A stretch of DNA of 64,000 bases from Jiulongibacter sp966250325 (GTDB lineage Bacteria; Bacteroidota; Bacteroidia; Cytophagales; Spirosomataceae): the NCBI GenBank assembly GCA_966250325.1, contig CBINGY010000016.1:1-64000 (forward strand). Reading direction: 5' to 3'. The notes under the pieces were generated by a model. The model was not told where the DNA came from. It searched no databases and was given only the letters and a program-made list of their open reading frames with translations. Shown here one piece after another: positions 37,601 to 45,985 of this stretch; within the stretch, counting starts at the first letter, position 1, and each line of letters opens with the position of its first letter. The position numbers and the translations under genes are program-made.

Positions 37601-37940
37601 TGCCATTTTAATAAATAAAGGAAAGGGCAAGTACGAATTACTGGCCTTGCCCGAATCTGCTCAGATAAGTCCGCTTTTGGCAGCCGTTCTTGTTGGTACC
37701 AACGAACTTTTGACAGGTGGTAACTTCTATGAATGCAACATACAAATGGGCAGGTACGATGCCGATTACGGAAGTTTGATGCGATATACAAACGGTGCTT
37801 TATCCCGTGAGAATATTCCCGGGATGGTGCTGAACGGACAGATAAGAACCATGCGTGCCATCAAAATCGGTAAGGATACCTGTTACCTGGTAGGCCGGAA
37901 CAACGATAAGCTGATGGTTTTGAAAAAGACTTCTAAATAA
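34659..37940 (+). CDS. FG-GAP/VCBS repeat lipoprotein with ASPIC/UnbV domain (second of a pair)
   Basis: A 1093-residue paralogue of the preceding protein with the same order: lipoprotein signal (MYRIVACSIFSVLLWAC, Cys17), NIFAYLYFYNGGGVGAADLN in the place of the partner's NIFNYRNFYNGGGVAAGDIN, a run of DxDxDG loops, the ASPIC/UnbV block (NGIGTKVILFTKQGK, RGFQSSVEAPLVFGLD), then a second set of repeats. ATG 34659 shares a base with the upstream stop, so translation is coupled. The pair probably arose by tandem duplication and may form a heteromeric surface complex; that is inference. Confidence 0.9.
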   Translation: MYRIVACSIFSVLLWACEKQQTEDPLFRTLPAEETGITFSNNLTPTRDLNIFAYLYFYNGGGVGAADLNNDGLSDLIFTSNTGENKIYLNKGELKFEDITSRTGFDTQGGWSNGVSVADVNQDGLLDIYISQVGDYKSLQGVNQLFICQKLENGIPIYEEQAEKYGLNLKVFGTQALFVDFDTDGDLDFFQLNHSVHQNGTFGKRENFLNQYHPLSGDRYFENRDGIYLDKTKESGIFSNALGYGLGITAGDINLDGRPDIYVGNDFHENDYLYINEGNGRFAEQIDLYMTHTSRFSMGIDIGDINNDIFPDIISLDMLPWDYKLIKMADGEDVFYNFNFKLRQGYNIQFSRNTLQLNNGNGTFSEIGMMAGVHATDWSWSSIFSDFDNDGKKDLFISNGINKRMNDTDYMNYVSNDAIQEKINRKEIDESSELLTDLLPEVKIPNKFFRNRNGIQFDEVTTLVSGNEPSFSNGAVSVDLDNDGDLDLVTNNINAPAFIYENLTTGKTSLQIKLKGSEKNKNGIGTKVILFTKQGKQYQEKFPVRGFQSSVEAPLVFGLDTLKSVDSLWVIWPDNTYETITNVAVTPQPKTLEYKQGLPRFDYSRLEVFSETPYTFTDIAREVDLEVSHSENTFNEFDREALIPAMHSTKGPVISVADVNQDGLEDFFMGSSKWEKARIFLQTPSGKFVQSTQPALDADSTYEESSAVFADLNGDGYPDLALASGGNEYYGKNNYLKPRIFLNDGKGMFLKKQGSLPDIFDTQSVITSSDVDGDGDLDLFLGGETIPWAFGKIPRSYLLLNNGNAEFRDATPKELAGLGMVTDAHWIDLDQDKDEDLILSIEWGGIEAFINEKGTLKRKTISPKKGWWKRIIPMDVNNDGLTDFILGNLGENSRIKATEKEPVRMYVNDMDDNGRLDQILTHYMAGQEVVFADKKEFERQMPFIRKKYNLSKDFANADFRDIFGKEKMEASQIFEADFLKNAILINKGKGKYELLALPESAQISPLLAAVLVGTNELLTGGNFYECNIQMGRYDADYGSLMRYTNGALSRENIPGMVLNGQIRTMRAIKIGKDTCYLVGRNNDKLMVLKKTSK

Positions 37941-37974
37941 AATGTAACATTGCAGAGAATTTCAGGCGATTTTT

Positions 37975-39483
37975 ATGTCTTTCCTCAAAAAACTGGCTGG
38001 TGACTCGGTACTCTATGGCCTGAATACCATAGTGGGAAGACTGCTTAACTGGCTTCTGGTTCCCCTTCATACACGTATATTTACCAATCCGGAAGTACTT
38101 GCAGAAAACAACTTGCTTTATACCTATGTCATTCCGCTGAACATCCTCTTTACGTTTGGGATGGAAACCACTTTTTTCAGATACGGCAACAAATCTGATA
38201 CGCAAAAAGAAGTTTTCAATCAGATATTGAGTTTCATTATTGTACTCAGCGTCACTCTGGCGATAATCATTATTCTTTTTGACACACAAATTGTCAATTA
38301 CTTCGGCTTTCCGGGCAAAGAAAGACTGATCGTCTGGATTGCCATCATCATGGCTGTGGACGCCATATCTGCAATAGCCTTTGCCAAGCTTCGTCTGAAT
38401 AATCAGGTAAAGAAATTTGTAGGAATACGAATGGCCGCACTATTTGTAAATATTGGTCTCAATCTTTTCTTTTTTCTGGTTTGTTTACCAGTTATTAAAG
38501 AAGGAGTGTCTTCGCCGTTCTATTCATGGGTTTCCAAAATCTATAATCCGGCAATCGGAGCAGACTATATCATTCTGGCCAACTACATTGCCAGCTCATT
38601 TACCTTACTTTTCCTGTGGAAAGAGTTTGTTCCCTTCAGATTTAACTGGGATACCGCTCAGTTAAAAATGTACATCAAATACGCTTATCCTTTGATCTTT
38701 CTAGGTTTGGCGGGAAGCATTAATCTCACGGCAGACAGACTCATGCTTCGTGACTTATTGCCTGAGGGTTTTTATGAGGGGCTAAGTACAGATGATGCGT
38801 TCAGTATTTACGCCAATGCCTACAAGATCAGCATTTTCATGACCTTGATTGTTCAGGCCTATAGATTCGCAGCCGATCCCTTCTTTTTTTCTAAAATGGG
38901 TGATAAAAACTCGCCCTCCATGCTGGCTGTAAGTACCAAATGGTTTACCATCGCCTGCATTTTGATGTGGATGGGCGTTTCTCTGAACCTTGATTGGATC
39001 GGTCTTTTACTTGGTGAAAACTATCGTTCAGGATTGGTCATTGTGCCCTGGCTGCTGTTGGCAAACCTTTTCATTGGATTGTACGGAAATATGTCTGTGT
39101 GGTACAAACTCACTGACCATACCATTTACGGGACCTATATCACCGTAGCCGGAATGGTTATCACCGTGATTTTGAACTACCTCCTTATTCCGAAGCTGGG
39201 ATACATGGGATGTGCCTATGCGTTTGTGATCAGCTCATTTATAATGGTGGTACTCAGCTATTTTTATGGTCAGAAGTATTATCCGGTACCGTATGAAACC
39301 AGACGTGTTCTTACGTATGTTTCCGTTACGGGTTTGCTTATTCTGGCACTTTCATTCATAAAACTTCCTAATCTTTTGGCAGATATTACTTTAAACAATG
39401 TATTTATAATCGGCTTGGTAGGTTGGATATATTATCTGGAATTCAAAAAGACAAAACATGCTTCTCAGCGACATCCTCTATAA
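37975..39483 (+). CDS. Polysaccharide/lipid-linked oligosaccharide flippase (MOP superfamily)
   Basis: A 502-residue multi-span inner-membrane protein (12-14 hydrophobic helices). The start is ATG 37975, and MSFLKKLAGDSVLYGLNTIV followed by GRLLNWLLVPLHTRIFT is typical of the Wzx/RfbX-like oligosaccharide flippase branch. The 3' end overlaps murE by 26 bp, so the two are co-translated. Most relatives move lipid-linked sugar units to the periplasm, and the link to murE raises the possibility that its cargo is lipid II or another envelope precursor. TAACATTG at 37945-37952 is one base off the -7 consensus. Confidence 0.85.
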   Translation: MSFLKKLAGDSVLYGLNTIVGRLLNWLLVPLHTRIFTNPEVLAENNLLYTYVIPLNILFTFGMETTFFRYGNKSDTQKEVFNQILSFIIVLSVTLAIIIILFDTQIVNYFGFPGKERLIVWIAIIMAVDAISAIAFAKLRLNNQVKKFVGIRMAALFVNIGLNLFFFLVCLPVIKEGVSSPFYSWVSKIYNPAIGADYIILANYIASSFTLLFLWKEFVPFRFNWDTAQLKMYIKYAYPLIFLGLAGSINLTADRLMLRDLLPEGFYEGLSTDDAFSIYANAYKISIFMTLIVQAYRFAADPFFFSKMGDKNSPSMLAVSTKWFTIACILMWMGVSLNLDWIGLLLGENYRSGLVIVPWLLLANLFIGLYGNMSVWYKLTDHTIYGTYITVAGMVITVILNYLLIPKLGYMGCAYAFVISSFIMVVLSYFYGQKYYPVPYETRRVLTYVSVTGLLILALSFIKLPNLLADITLNNVFIIGLVGWIYYLEFKKTKHASQRHPL

Positions 39484-40909
39484 GGTTTCTCTACTTACCG
39501 TATCGGGAGTTACAGATCTGGAAATTACCGGAATCGAATTTGACAGCCGAGAAGTAACACAAGGCCAGTTATTTGTTGCTATTCCTGGCACGCAGGTCGA
39601 TGGCCATACCTTCATTGATAAAGCCATTGAGCTGGGAGCCACAGCCATTTTGTGTGAAAATCTTCCCGAATCTCTTAAAGACGGAATTACCTATGTGCAG
39701 GTGAATAATTCGCCAAAGGCAATGGGGGTGTGTGCGGCAAATTTTTACGGGCATCCTTCAGAAAAACTAAAACTGGTAGGTGTAACTGGCACCAACGGAA
39801 AAACCTCGATTGCTACATTACTTTTTGATCTGTTCAGAAAACTGGGATATACCTGCGGACTTCTTTCTACCGTAGAAAATAAAATTGAAGATGAGGTCAT
39901 CCCTTCAACGCACACCACACCAGATTCTATAAAAATTAATGAGTTATTGCAACGGATGTATCAAAAGGGCTGTACCCATGTATTCATGGAAGTGAGTTCA
40001 CATTCGGTGGTCATGGAGAGAATTTCAGGACTCTACTTTGCAGGTGGCATTTTTACCAACATAACTCAGGATCACCTGGATTTTCACGGCACATTCAAAA
40101 ACTACATTGAAGCCAAAAAAGGGTTCTTTGATCAGTTGCCCAAAACAGCATTTGCACTCACCAACACGGATGATAAAAACGGAAAGGTAATGATCCAGAA
40201 CACCTCAGCACGTAAAGAGTCCTATACGCTGAAAGGAGTTGGTACATTCAAAGGAAAAGTACTTGAAAGTGGTTTATTTGGTTTACAAATGACCATTAAT
40301 GACCGTGAAGTTTGGTTTAAACTCATTGGAAGATTTAACGCCTACAATTTGCTGGCGGTCTATGGCACCGCCATACTTCTGGGAGAATCTGAAGATGCCA
40401 TTCTCACAGAGCTTTCACAGCTTACACCGCCTCCCGGGAGGTTTCAGCAGGTACACTCAAAAGATGGGAAAGTGGCCATTGTAGACTACGCTCATACGCC
40501 AGATGCCTTACAGAATGTGCTGGAAACCATAAACGATCTCAAAGAAGATAATCAACAGATTATTACTGTGGTAGGCTGCGGTGGAAACCGTGACAAAGGG
40601 AAAAGACCACAGATGGCCTCTATTGCCTGTAACCTCAGCACCAAAGTGGTACTCACTTCAGATAATCCAAGAAATGAAGAGCCGCAGGATATTCTGAATG
40701 ACATGCAGGCCGGGGTAAGCATCACCCAGCGTAAAAAGGTGTTGAGCATACTGGATCGCAGGGAAGCGATCCGAACGGCTGCGATGCTGGCAAACCCGGG
40801 AGATATCATTCTCATAGCGGGCAAAGGCCATGAAAATTATCAGGAAATAATGGGAGTTAAACACCATTTTGATGACCGGGAAGAAGTTTTGAACGCTTTT
40901 TCCGGCTAA
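39458..40909 (+). CDS. murE: UDP-MurNAc-L-Ala-D-Glu:meso-diaminopimelate ligase
   Basis: MurE adds the third stem-peptide residue in peptidoglycan synthesis. It has 483 residues. The ATP P-loop is GVTGTNGKTSIATLL (about 108-122), followed by STVENKIEDEVIPSTHTTPD and EVSSHSVVMERISGLYF. The DNPR motif at residues 402-405 (TSDNPRNEEP) selects meso-diaminopimelate rather than lysine. The ATG overlaps the upstream flippase gene; the stop overlaps the convergent FUSC gene by 4 bp. Confidence 0.97.
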   Translation: MLLSDILYKVSLLTVSGVTDLEITGIEFDSREVTQGQLFVAIPGTQVDGHTFIDKAIELGATAILCENLPESLKDGITYVQVNNSPKAMGVCAANFYGHPSEKLKLVGVTGTNGKTSIATLLFDLFRKLGYTCGLLSTVENKIEDEVIPSTHTTPDSIKINELLQRMYQKGCTHVFMEVSSHSVVMERISGLYFAGGIFTNITQDHLDFHGTFKNYIEAKKGFFDQLPKTAFALTNTDDKNGKVMIQNTSARKESYTLKGVGTFKGKVLESGLFGLQMTINDREVWFKLIGRFNAYNLLAVYGTAILLGESEDAILTELSQLTPPPGRFQQVHSKDGKVAIVDYAHTPDALQNVLETINDLKEDNQQIITVVGCGGNRDKGKRPQMASIACNLSTKVVLTSDNPRNEEPQDILNDMQAGVSITQRKKVLSILDRREAIRTAAMLANPGDIILIAGKGHENYQEIMGVKHHFDDREEVLNAFSG

Positions 40910-43119
40910 ATATACCTGAATACCTGAACCATATTTTCGCTGAGATTCAGCAGGTATTTTAGCTGCTCGGTAATAAGCCTTGCCTCCTGAAGCTTCTCTC
41001 TGGATTCAGCTGAGATTACAGACTGGCCTGCCTCAATTTCCTGCTGTCTGCTGTTTTCAAGTAATTTGTACCGGTTTTCAAGGTCCTCAATGGCCTCAGT
41101 TACGCGGTTATCTTCCATCAAATCCTGCTTCTGAATGAGAGATTCCATATTCTTAAGTGTAGCAGATATCATAATCTCGAAAGAGTGCGAAGCCGGTGTG
41201 GTGCGGTGTGTCTGAATAAAGGTAGCCATTGCGGCAGATGAATTGAGGAAAGTTTGAATCAAGACCACGATGGCCTGAATCTGCGACAGGTGCTCCCGTT
41301 GGGATTTCGGCTCCTCGGTAAGCCGTTGAAATGCGGCCATGAGATTACCGGTTTCAAGAAATGCCGTTTTTCGGGCAAGTCTGTAGGCCGTATCAGGTAT
41401 TTCTTTAGAATGGTAGATTCTGTCGATCTCTCTTAAATACCCGATATTTGCTTCCAGGGCCTTTGTAATGGTTTCCTGGATATTCTTCCCCTCCCAGGAA
41501 GGCCAGAAAAAATACACGGCAATAAGGGAAATTAATGCTCCTAACAGAGTATCGATTACGCGTAACCCCACCATTTCCAGGGTATTGCCAGACATGATCG
41601 CATAGAGCATGAGCACTGCCACTGTGATGAATGTAGCTGCTATGCGATAGTTCTTTTGCAGAAAAGAAAAACCCGTAAACGTGGCTGGTATTGCTATGAG
41701 AGCATAAACCAGATTACTCTTGAAAACATAAACCACCAGCAAAGCAAACCCGGCACCCATAATTGTGCCTAACACTCTATGAAAACCCCGCTGCTTGGTA
41801 AGGCCATAGTTTGGCCGTAAAATCACCGAAATAGTTAGCAATACCCAGTATGCATTCTGGTGATTTAATTGTATCGTAATTACTAATCCAACAAACATAG
41901 TGAAAGCCATACGTAAAGCATGCCTGAATGCCGTAGATTGCAGGCTCAGGTTTTCACGTAAAGTTTTCCAGCTGTAATCCTGTGAACTAATGAACTTCCG
42001 GCTATCCGGGCGTCTGATTCGTAGCTCTTTTCCCTCCAGCAAATCTGCAAAAACCCGTTTGGCAGAGTCCATTTTTTCCCACTGCTTCCGTTTGTAATCC
42101 AGCAGATTGCGAAGAAGCAGAGCCCCTTCCCTGGCCTCCGGAAGTCCTGTAGACTGTACATATAAAGCGATATCCCGCTCCACCAATTCTACAAAAACAT
42201 CTAATTGATTCACTCCCATTAAAGGAAGGTCTGAATTCGACCGCAAGGCTTCGCCAAGTCCGTATAGCTGGACAATAGTGCTGGCCGAAAAATCGCGGAT
42301 TCCGCGAGTAAATTCTGTTTTCTCTGAAAAGACTTCCGCAATTCGTTCAGACTGATGCCCAATGGCCAGAGCAAGCTCATAAACATCAAGCATTTCGAGA
42401 AAAATAAGCAGATACCGGTTTGTTCGATTTGACTGACCTTCCGACCTGCGTTTGTCAAAAAGTAATTCCCGTAACAATTCATGCCGGGCATTGATGTCTA
42501 CCTGTAACTTACTGATCTTTATTTCAAGTACATGAGGTTCATCGGGTTTGTTCCAAAGTAATTCGTAGCGATACTTCAGAAAATCTGCGGTGAGTTCGGT
42601 ACATTCTGCCAGTACCAGGGCAATGGACCTGTTCTGGAGCATCCAATGGGTGATTCCTGCCAGAAGAAGATACCAGAGCCCGCCCAGAAAAATAAAGAAG
42701 AGCTGTTCATAAACTGCCAGATTAGTTTTCTGGAGTGCGAAACTCATTACCAGTGCCGCTTGCCCCGAAAACGAAAGCATGGCTCCCCGAAAACCAAAAA
42801 CGGCTAACAAGGCTACCAGAAAGATGGCCGAAATAAAAAAAGTATAGAATACCCAGAGATGAATCTGACGGGTGAGATATCCCAAAAACACGAGAAGAAT
42901 TGCCAGAATCAAGGCCGCCGACATTCCCCAGAAGCGATGCCTGTTACTGCCCTCTGTGTTCGGAATAAAGCAAAACAAACTGCCAAGGGCAAAGCAAAAC
43001 CCCTGACCAAAAGCATTGTAATGAATCCCCAGAGTTATAGGAATAACCAGTGAAAGCGTCAATACCAGACCTTTCATGGTTTCAAAAGCAAAAATATAAG
43101 ATCTTACTTTCCCCTTCAC
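40906..43119 (-). CDS. FUSC-family (YccS/YhfK-like) inner-membrane protein
   Basis: A 737-residue protein with two clusters of transmembrane helices (about 15-150 and about 390-520) separated by a long cytoplasmic helical region, and a helical C-terminal tail. This is the layout of the FUSC/YccS/aromatic acid exporter family; the second membrane block contains HQNAYWVLLTISVILRPNYG followed by LTKQRGFHRVLGTIMGAGFA, a strong family signature. The start is GTG 43119, or ATG 43077 fourteen codons later, just before the first helix. Transport substrate unknown; some relatives export aromatic acids or fusaric acid. Confidence 0.88.
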   Translation of the reverse strand: MKGKVRSYIFAFETMKGLVLTLSLVIPITLGIHYNAFGQGFCFALGSLFCFIPNTEGSNRHRFWGMSAALILAILLVFLGYLTRQIHLWVFYTFFISAIFLVALLAVFGFRGAMLSFSGQAALVMSFALQKTNLAVYEQLFFIFLGGLWYLLLAGITHWMLQNRSIALVLAECTELTADFLKYRYELLWNKPDEPHVLEIKISKLQVDINARHELLRELLFDKRRSEGQSNRTNRYLLIFLEMLDVYELALAIGHQSERIAEVFSEKTEFTRGIRDFSASTIVQLYGLGEALRSNSDLPLMGVNQLDVFVELVERDIALYVQSTGLPEAREGALLLRNLLDYKRKQWEKMDSAKRVFADLLEGKELRIRRPDSRKFISSQDYSWKTLRENLSLQSTAFRHALRMAFTMFVGLVITIQLNHQNAYWVLLTISVILRPNYGLTKQRGFHRVLGTIMGAGFALLVVYVFKSNLVYALIAIPATFTGFSFLQKNYRIAATFITVAVLMLYAIMSGNTLEMVGLRVIDTLLGALISLIAVYFFWPSWEGKNIQETITKALEANIGYLREIDRIYHSKEIPDTAYRLARKTAFLETGNLMAAFQRLTEEPKSQREHLSQIQAIVVLIQTFLNSSAAMATFIQTHRTTPASHSFEIMISATLKNMESLIQKQDLMEDNRVTEAIEDLENRYKLLENSRQQEIEAGQSVISAESREKLQEARLITEQLKYLLNLSENMVQVFRYI

Positions 43120-43231
43120 GACTGTAAAGTTAGATCAAAATCCCCTTTCATTCTGACCAGACGCTTTTCTTCCGATTCTTTTTCCATATCCTGAGCAGAT
43201 GGCTTATCTTAGCCAAAAAACCCTGTTTGTT

Positions 43232-44143
43232 ATGTTTCAGCTTGGATTTGTATCGGCCATTCTTGCAGATTTTCCTTTCAATGAAGTAGTTGACTTCGCA
43301 TCGGATTACGAATTTCAGTGTGTTGAGGTGATGTGCTGGCCTGGCAATAGCGGCGATAGTCGACGGTATGCCGGTGTAACGCATATCGATGTAGAGAATA
43401 TGGACGTGAAAAACATCCAGTATTTTCTCAAAGAAAAGGGCATAAAAATCTCTGGATTGGGCTACTATCCAAATCCGCTGGATGCCGATAAAGAAAAGTC
43501 TGAGTTCTACATAGAGCACATAAAAAAGGTAATCAGGGCATGTAATACGCTGGGTGTGCCGGTAATGAACACCTTTATTGGCAGAAACCAGCACCTGAAT
43601 ATGGCAGATAACCTGGAACTGTTCAAAAAACTCTGGGCTCCGATCATCGAGGTAGCCAAACAGGAAGACGTCAAAATTGGTATTGAAAATTGCCCCATGT
43701 TTTTCACCAATGACGAGTGGCCGGGCGGGAAAAATCTGGCCATTAGTCCCTTCGTGTGGGACCGAATGTTTGAGATTTTCCCTACTCCGCTGTTGGGCCT
43801 GAATTACGACCCTTCGCACATGATTTTTCAGCACATGGATGAAATTAAACCCATCTATGAATACAAAGACAGACTTCATCATATCCACATAAAAGATGTG
43901 AAGGTGTATAAAGAAAAGCTGGACCGTGTGGGAATTCTGGCGAATCCACTTGAGTATCATTCACCCAAGTTGCCCGGTCTGGGCGATGTAAACTGGCGTA
44001 AGTTTTTTGCAGCACTTACCGATGTGAGATATCGTGGCCCGGTGGTTATCGAAGTGGAAGACAAAGCCTACGAAGGAAGCATAGACGATGTGAAAGCCGC
44101 CATTCTGACCTCCAGAAATTACGTGAGACAATTTCTCCCCTGA
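43232..44143 (+). CDS. Sugar phosphate isomerase/epimerase-like TIM-barrel protein
   Basis: A 303-residue AP endonuclease 2 / xylose isomerase-like TIM barrel. The start at ATG 43232 (MFQLGFVSAILADFPFNEVV) fits the family, whose proteins begin with KIGFVSAI; an upstream ATG at 43199 would add 11 unrelated residues and overlap a TATCTTAG near-match to the -7 box (43205-43212). Probable metal ligands are Glu in KIGIENCPMF, Asp and His in LNYDPSHMIF, His in HHIHIKDVKV and Glu in PVVIEVEDKA. The enzyme probably isomerises or epimerises a sugar or sugar phosphate; the substrate cannot be read. The stop lies 2 bp from the convergent gene. Confidence 0.88.
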   Translation: MFQLGFVSAILADFPFNEVVDFASDYEFQCVEVMCWPGNSGDSRRYAGVTHIDVENMDVKNIQYFLKEKGIKISGLGYYPNPLDADKEKSEFYIEHIKKVIRACNTLGVPVMNTFIGRNQHLNMADNLELFKKLWAPIIEVAKQEDVKIGIENCPMFFTNDEWPGGKNLAISPFVWDRMFEIFPTPLLGLNYDPSHMIFQHMDEIKPIYEYKDRLHHIHIKDVKVYKEKLDRVGILANPLEYHSPKLPGLGDVNWRKFFAALTDVRYRGPVVIEVEDKAYEGSIDDVKAAILTSRNYVRQFLP

Positions 44144-44145
44144 AA

Positions 44146-45936
44146 TTAAACATCCAGGCCCACTTTTCTGAGTAACTCGCTGGCATTGAAACTTTGACAA
44201 ACGCCTTCCTTGAGTTTATAATCAAAGGTAAGTTCTCCGTCACGGGAATCGTATTCAAAAAAATAGGTCCTGATAGAGTCTGGAAATTCCTGAGCCAGAT
44301 CGGTGGTACGTAAATCATGAGTGGCTACCATGGCGAAAGCATTTTCTTCGATCACTTTTCTGAGAAAAGCAACTGATCCTTTGAGTTTGTCTTCCGAATT
44401 GGTACCTCTCAGCATTTCATCTACCAGCAGCAAAGCCTTGGGTCTGGTTTTCATGGAATCAAGCAGTAGTTTGATTCGCTCAATTTCTGCCTTGAAGGTA
44501 GATGCATTCTCCTGAAGTGAATCTTTGATTCGCATGTAAGTAAACAGCTCAATACCCTCTGAAAGGACAAACTCACTGGCAAAGCACGGAGCCCCGGCAT
44601 AAGCAAGTAAAACATTACAGCCCACTGTACGAAGTAAGGTACTTTTACCCGACATGTTGGACCCCGTAATAAGCGTTAACCGGTTTTTTTGTGTGAGTTC
44701 AAAATCATTACAGACAGAACCCTCAATAAGCGGGTGACCCAATCCCCTCGTTGAAAACTGAGGTCTGGCCGATGGTATAATTTCAGGGAAAATCCAATCT
44801 TCCTGATTAAAGGCAAAAGCTCCCAGACTATTTAGTGCTTCGAAATCTCCGATAGTCTCAAAAACTACCTTGAAAAAAAACGGATGCTTGTCAATCCATT
44901 GGTTAAGCTTAATCAATTCTACCAGATCAAAGGGAGAGAGAATGTATAGGAAGAAGGCTGCAAACTGATTGTTCTTCATATCAATCCGCTTGGAAATCAC
45001 CTGAAATTCCCGGATAGGATTCGCTTCACCGGCAGACGATTCGTTCCTTAAAGTTTGAGTAAGATTTTGAAGCAATTCTGATTTCCATTCTTTATCCAGA
45101 ATAACCTGAACTGCAGATTCATACCGGGATAAATCACGACTATGGCCCTTTAATTTTTCAAAATACGGCTCGGTATTTTTCCGGTTTTGACCAGCCAGCC
45201 AGAAATGAAATGCCGTAATGCCGAAAAGAGAAGCTATTCCGGATGTCAACCCATAAAAATAAAAAACCGCAGCAAGAGCAGGTAAAACCAGCCACCGAAT
45301 GTATCGGTAAGCTGAAATCAGGGATTTGAATTTCAGGGATGGCGGTATCTCCAGAGCCTGTAATAATTCTGTTTTGGTACCTGTTACATGATACAGCGTA
45401 GACTGAAATTCCAGAGACCATTCCCTGTTCGCTTTTAGTTCTTCTACGGCGGCTTGTCGGGATTCAATTTCAGGTAGCAAATGAGACCCCAATAAAAAAT
45501 GGGTCAATCTTTTAAGCCCCGCCGCCGTACGGCATCTGTTAAGAAGTTTAAACAGCGAAAAATCCCCAAAAACATCCAGATCTGTGCTGAACGGGTGTTT
45601 GTCATCGATAAATTCTGATCCGCCGTGGTAAGAGCTTTTCTTTGAAAGTATGAGATCAAGTTCATTTTTTATTACCTCTAGCTCAGTCTGTTTGAGGCTC
45701 ATCTCAAACTCCAGTTTTTCATGATATTTAACCAGCCTGTAAAAGCTCAGAAGAATAATTACCCAGGCAATAACTGTAACGATTAGTGAAGTTTTCAGTA
45801 AAAAATAGAGCAAAATCGCTCCTAGAACGATAGCTCCCAGTCGTAAATTAGAGACCTTGCTAAACCGGGACTTCAGTAACTTCTCCTGAATTTGAACTTC
45901 CTCGAGCAGTTGCAGATAGTAGCCTTCCTTTGTCAT
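44146..45936 (-). CDS. Membrane-anchored MutS-family ATPase
   Basis: This 596-residue protein has the MutS ATPase (domain V) at its C-terminus: Walker A LITGSNMSGKSTLLRTVG, then ELFTYMRIKDSLQENASTFK, Walker B ALLLVDEMLRGTNSEDK and the AMVATHDLRT His switch. It lacks the MutS1 mismatch-binding domain. Instead it has two pairs of hydrophobic helices (about 31-72 and 215-255), so the ATPase should be tethered to the inner membrane. Similar proteins are common in Bacteroidota and are usually annotated just as MutS-related; the biological role is unknown. It is divergent from recG with 49 bp between the starts. Confidence 0.85.
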   Translation of the reverse strand: MTKEGYYLQLLEEVQIQEKLLKSRFSKVSNLRLGAIVLGAILLYFLLKTSLIVTVIAWVIILLSFYRLVKYHEKLEFEMSLKQTELEVIKNELDLILSKKSSYHGGSEFIDDKHPFSTDLDVFGDFSLFKLLNRCRTAAGLKRLTHFLLGSHLLPEIESRQAAVEELKANREWSLEFQSTLYHVTGTKTELLQALEIPPSLKFKSLISAYRYIRWLVLPALAAVFYFYGLTSGIASLFGITAFHFWLAGQNRKNTEPYFEKLKGHSRDLSRYESAVQVILDKEWKSELLQNLTQTLRNESSAGEANPIREFQVISKRIDMKNNQFAAFFLYILSPFDLVELIKLNQWIDKHPFFFKVVFETIGDFEALNSLGAFAFNQEDWIFPEIIPSARPQFSTRGLGHPLIEGSVCNDFELTQKNRLTLITGSNMSGKSTLLRTVGCNVLLAYAGAPCFASEFVLSEGIELFTYMRIKDSLQENASTFKAEIERIKLLLDSMKTRPKALLLVDEMLRGTNSEDKLKGSVAFLRKVIEENAFAMVATHDLRTTDLAQEFPDSIRTYFFEYDSRDGELTFDYKLKEGVCQSFNASELLRKVGLDV

Positions 45937-45973
45937 ACCCTATATTTTGCGTGAAATTACCAAATAGCCTTTC

Positions 45974-45981
45974 TATTTTTG
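45974..45981 (+). promoter_or_regulatory. Candidate recG promoter -7 box
   Basis: TATTTTTG fits TAnnTTTG; a TTG (45947-45949) lies 24 bp upstream. The box ends only 4 bp before the recG ATG, so transcription would start at or inside the start codon. Confidence 0.4.
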
Positions 45982-45985
45982 TCCA

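Noticed and set aside
43148..43960. 270-codon open frame on the minus strand
   Set aside because: It is antisense to the sugar isomerase-like gene over most of its length, has no family features, and the sense strand has clear coding motifs.
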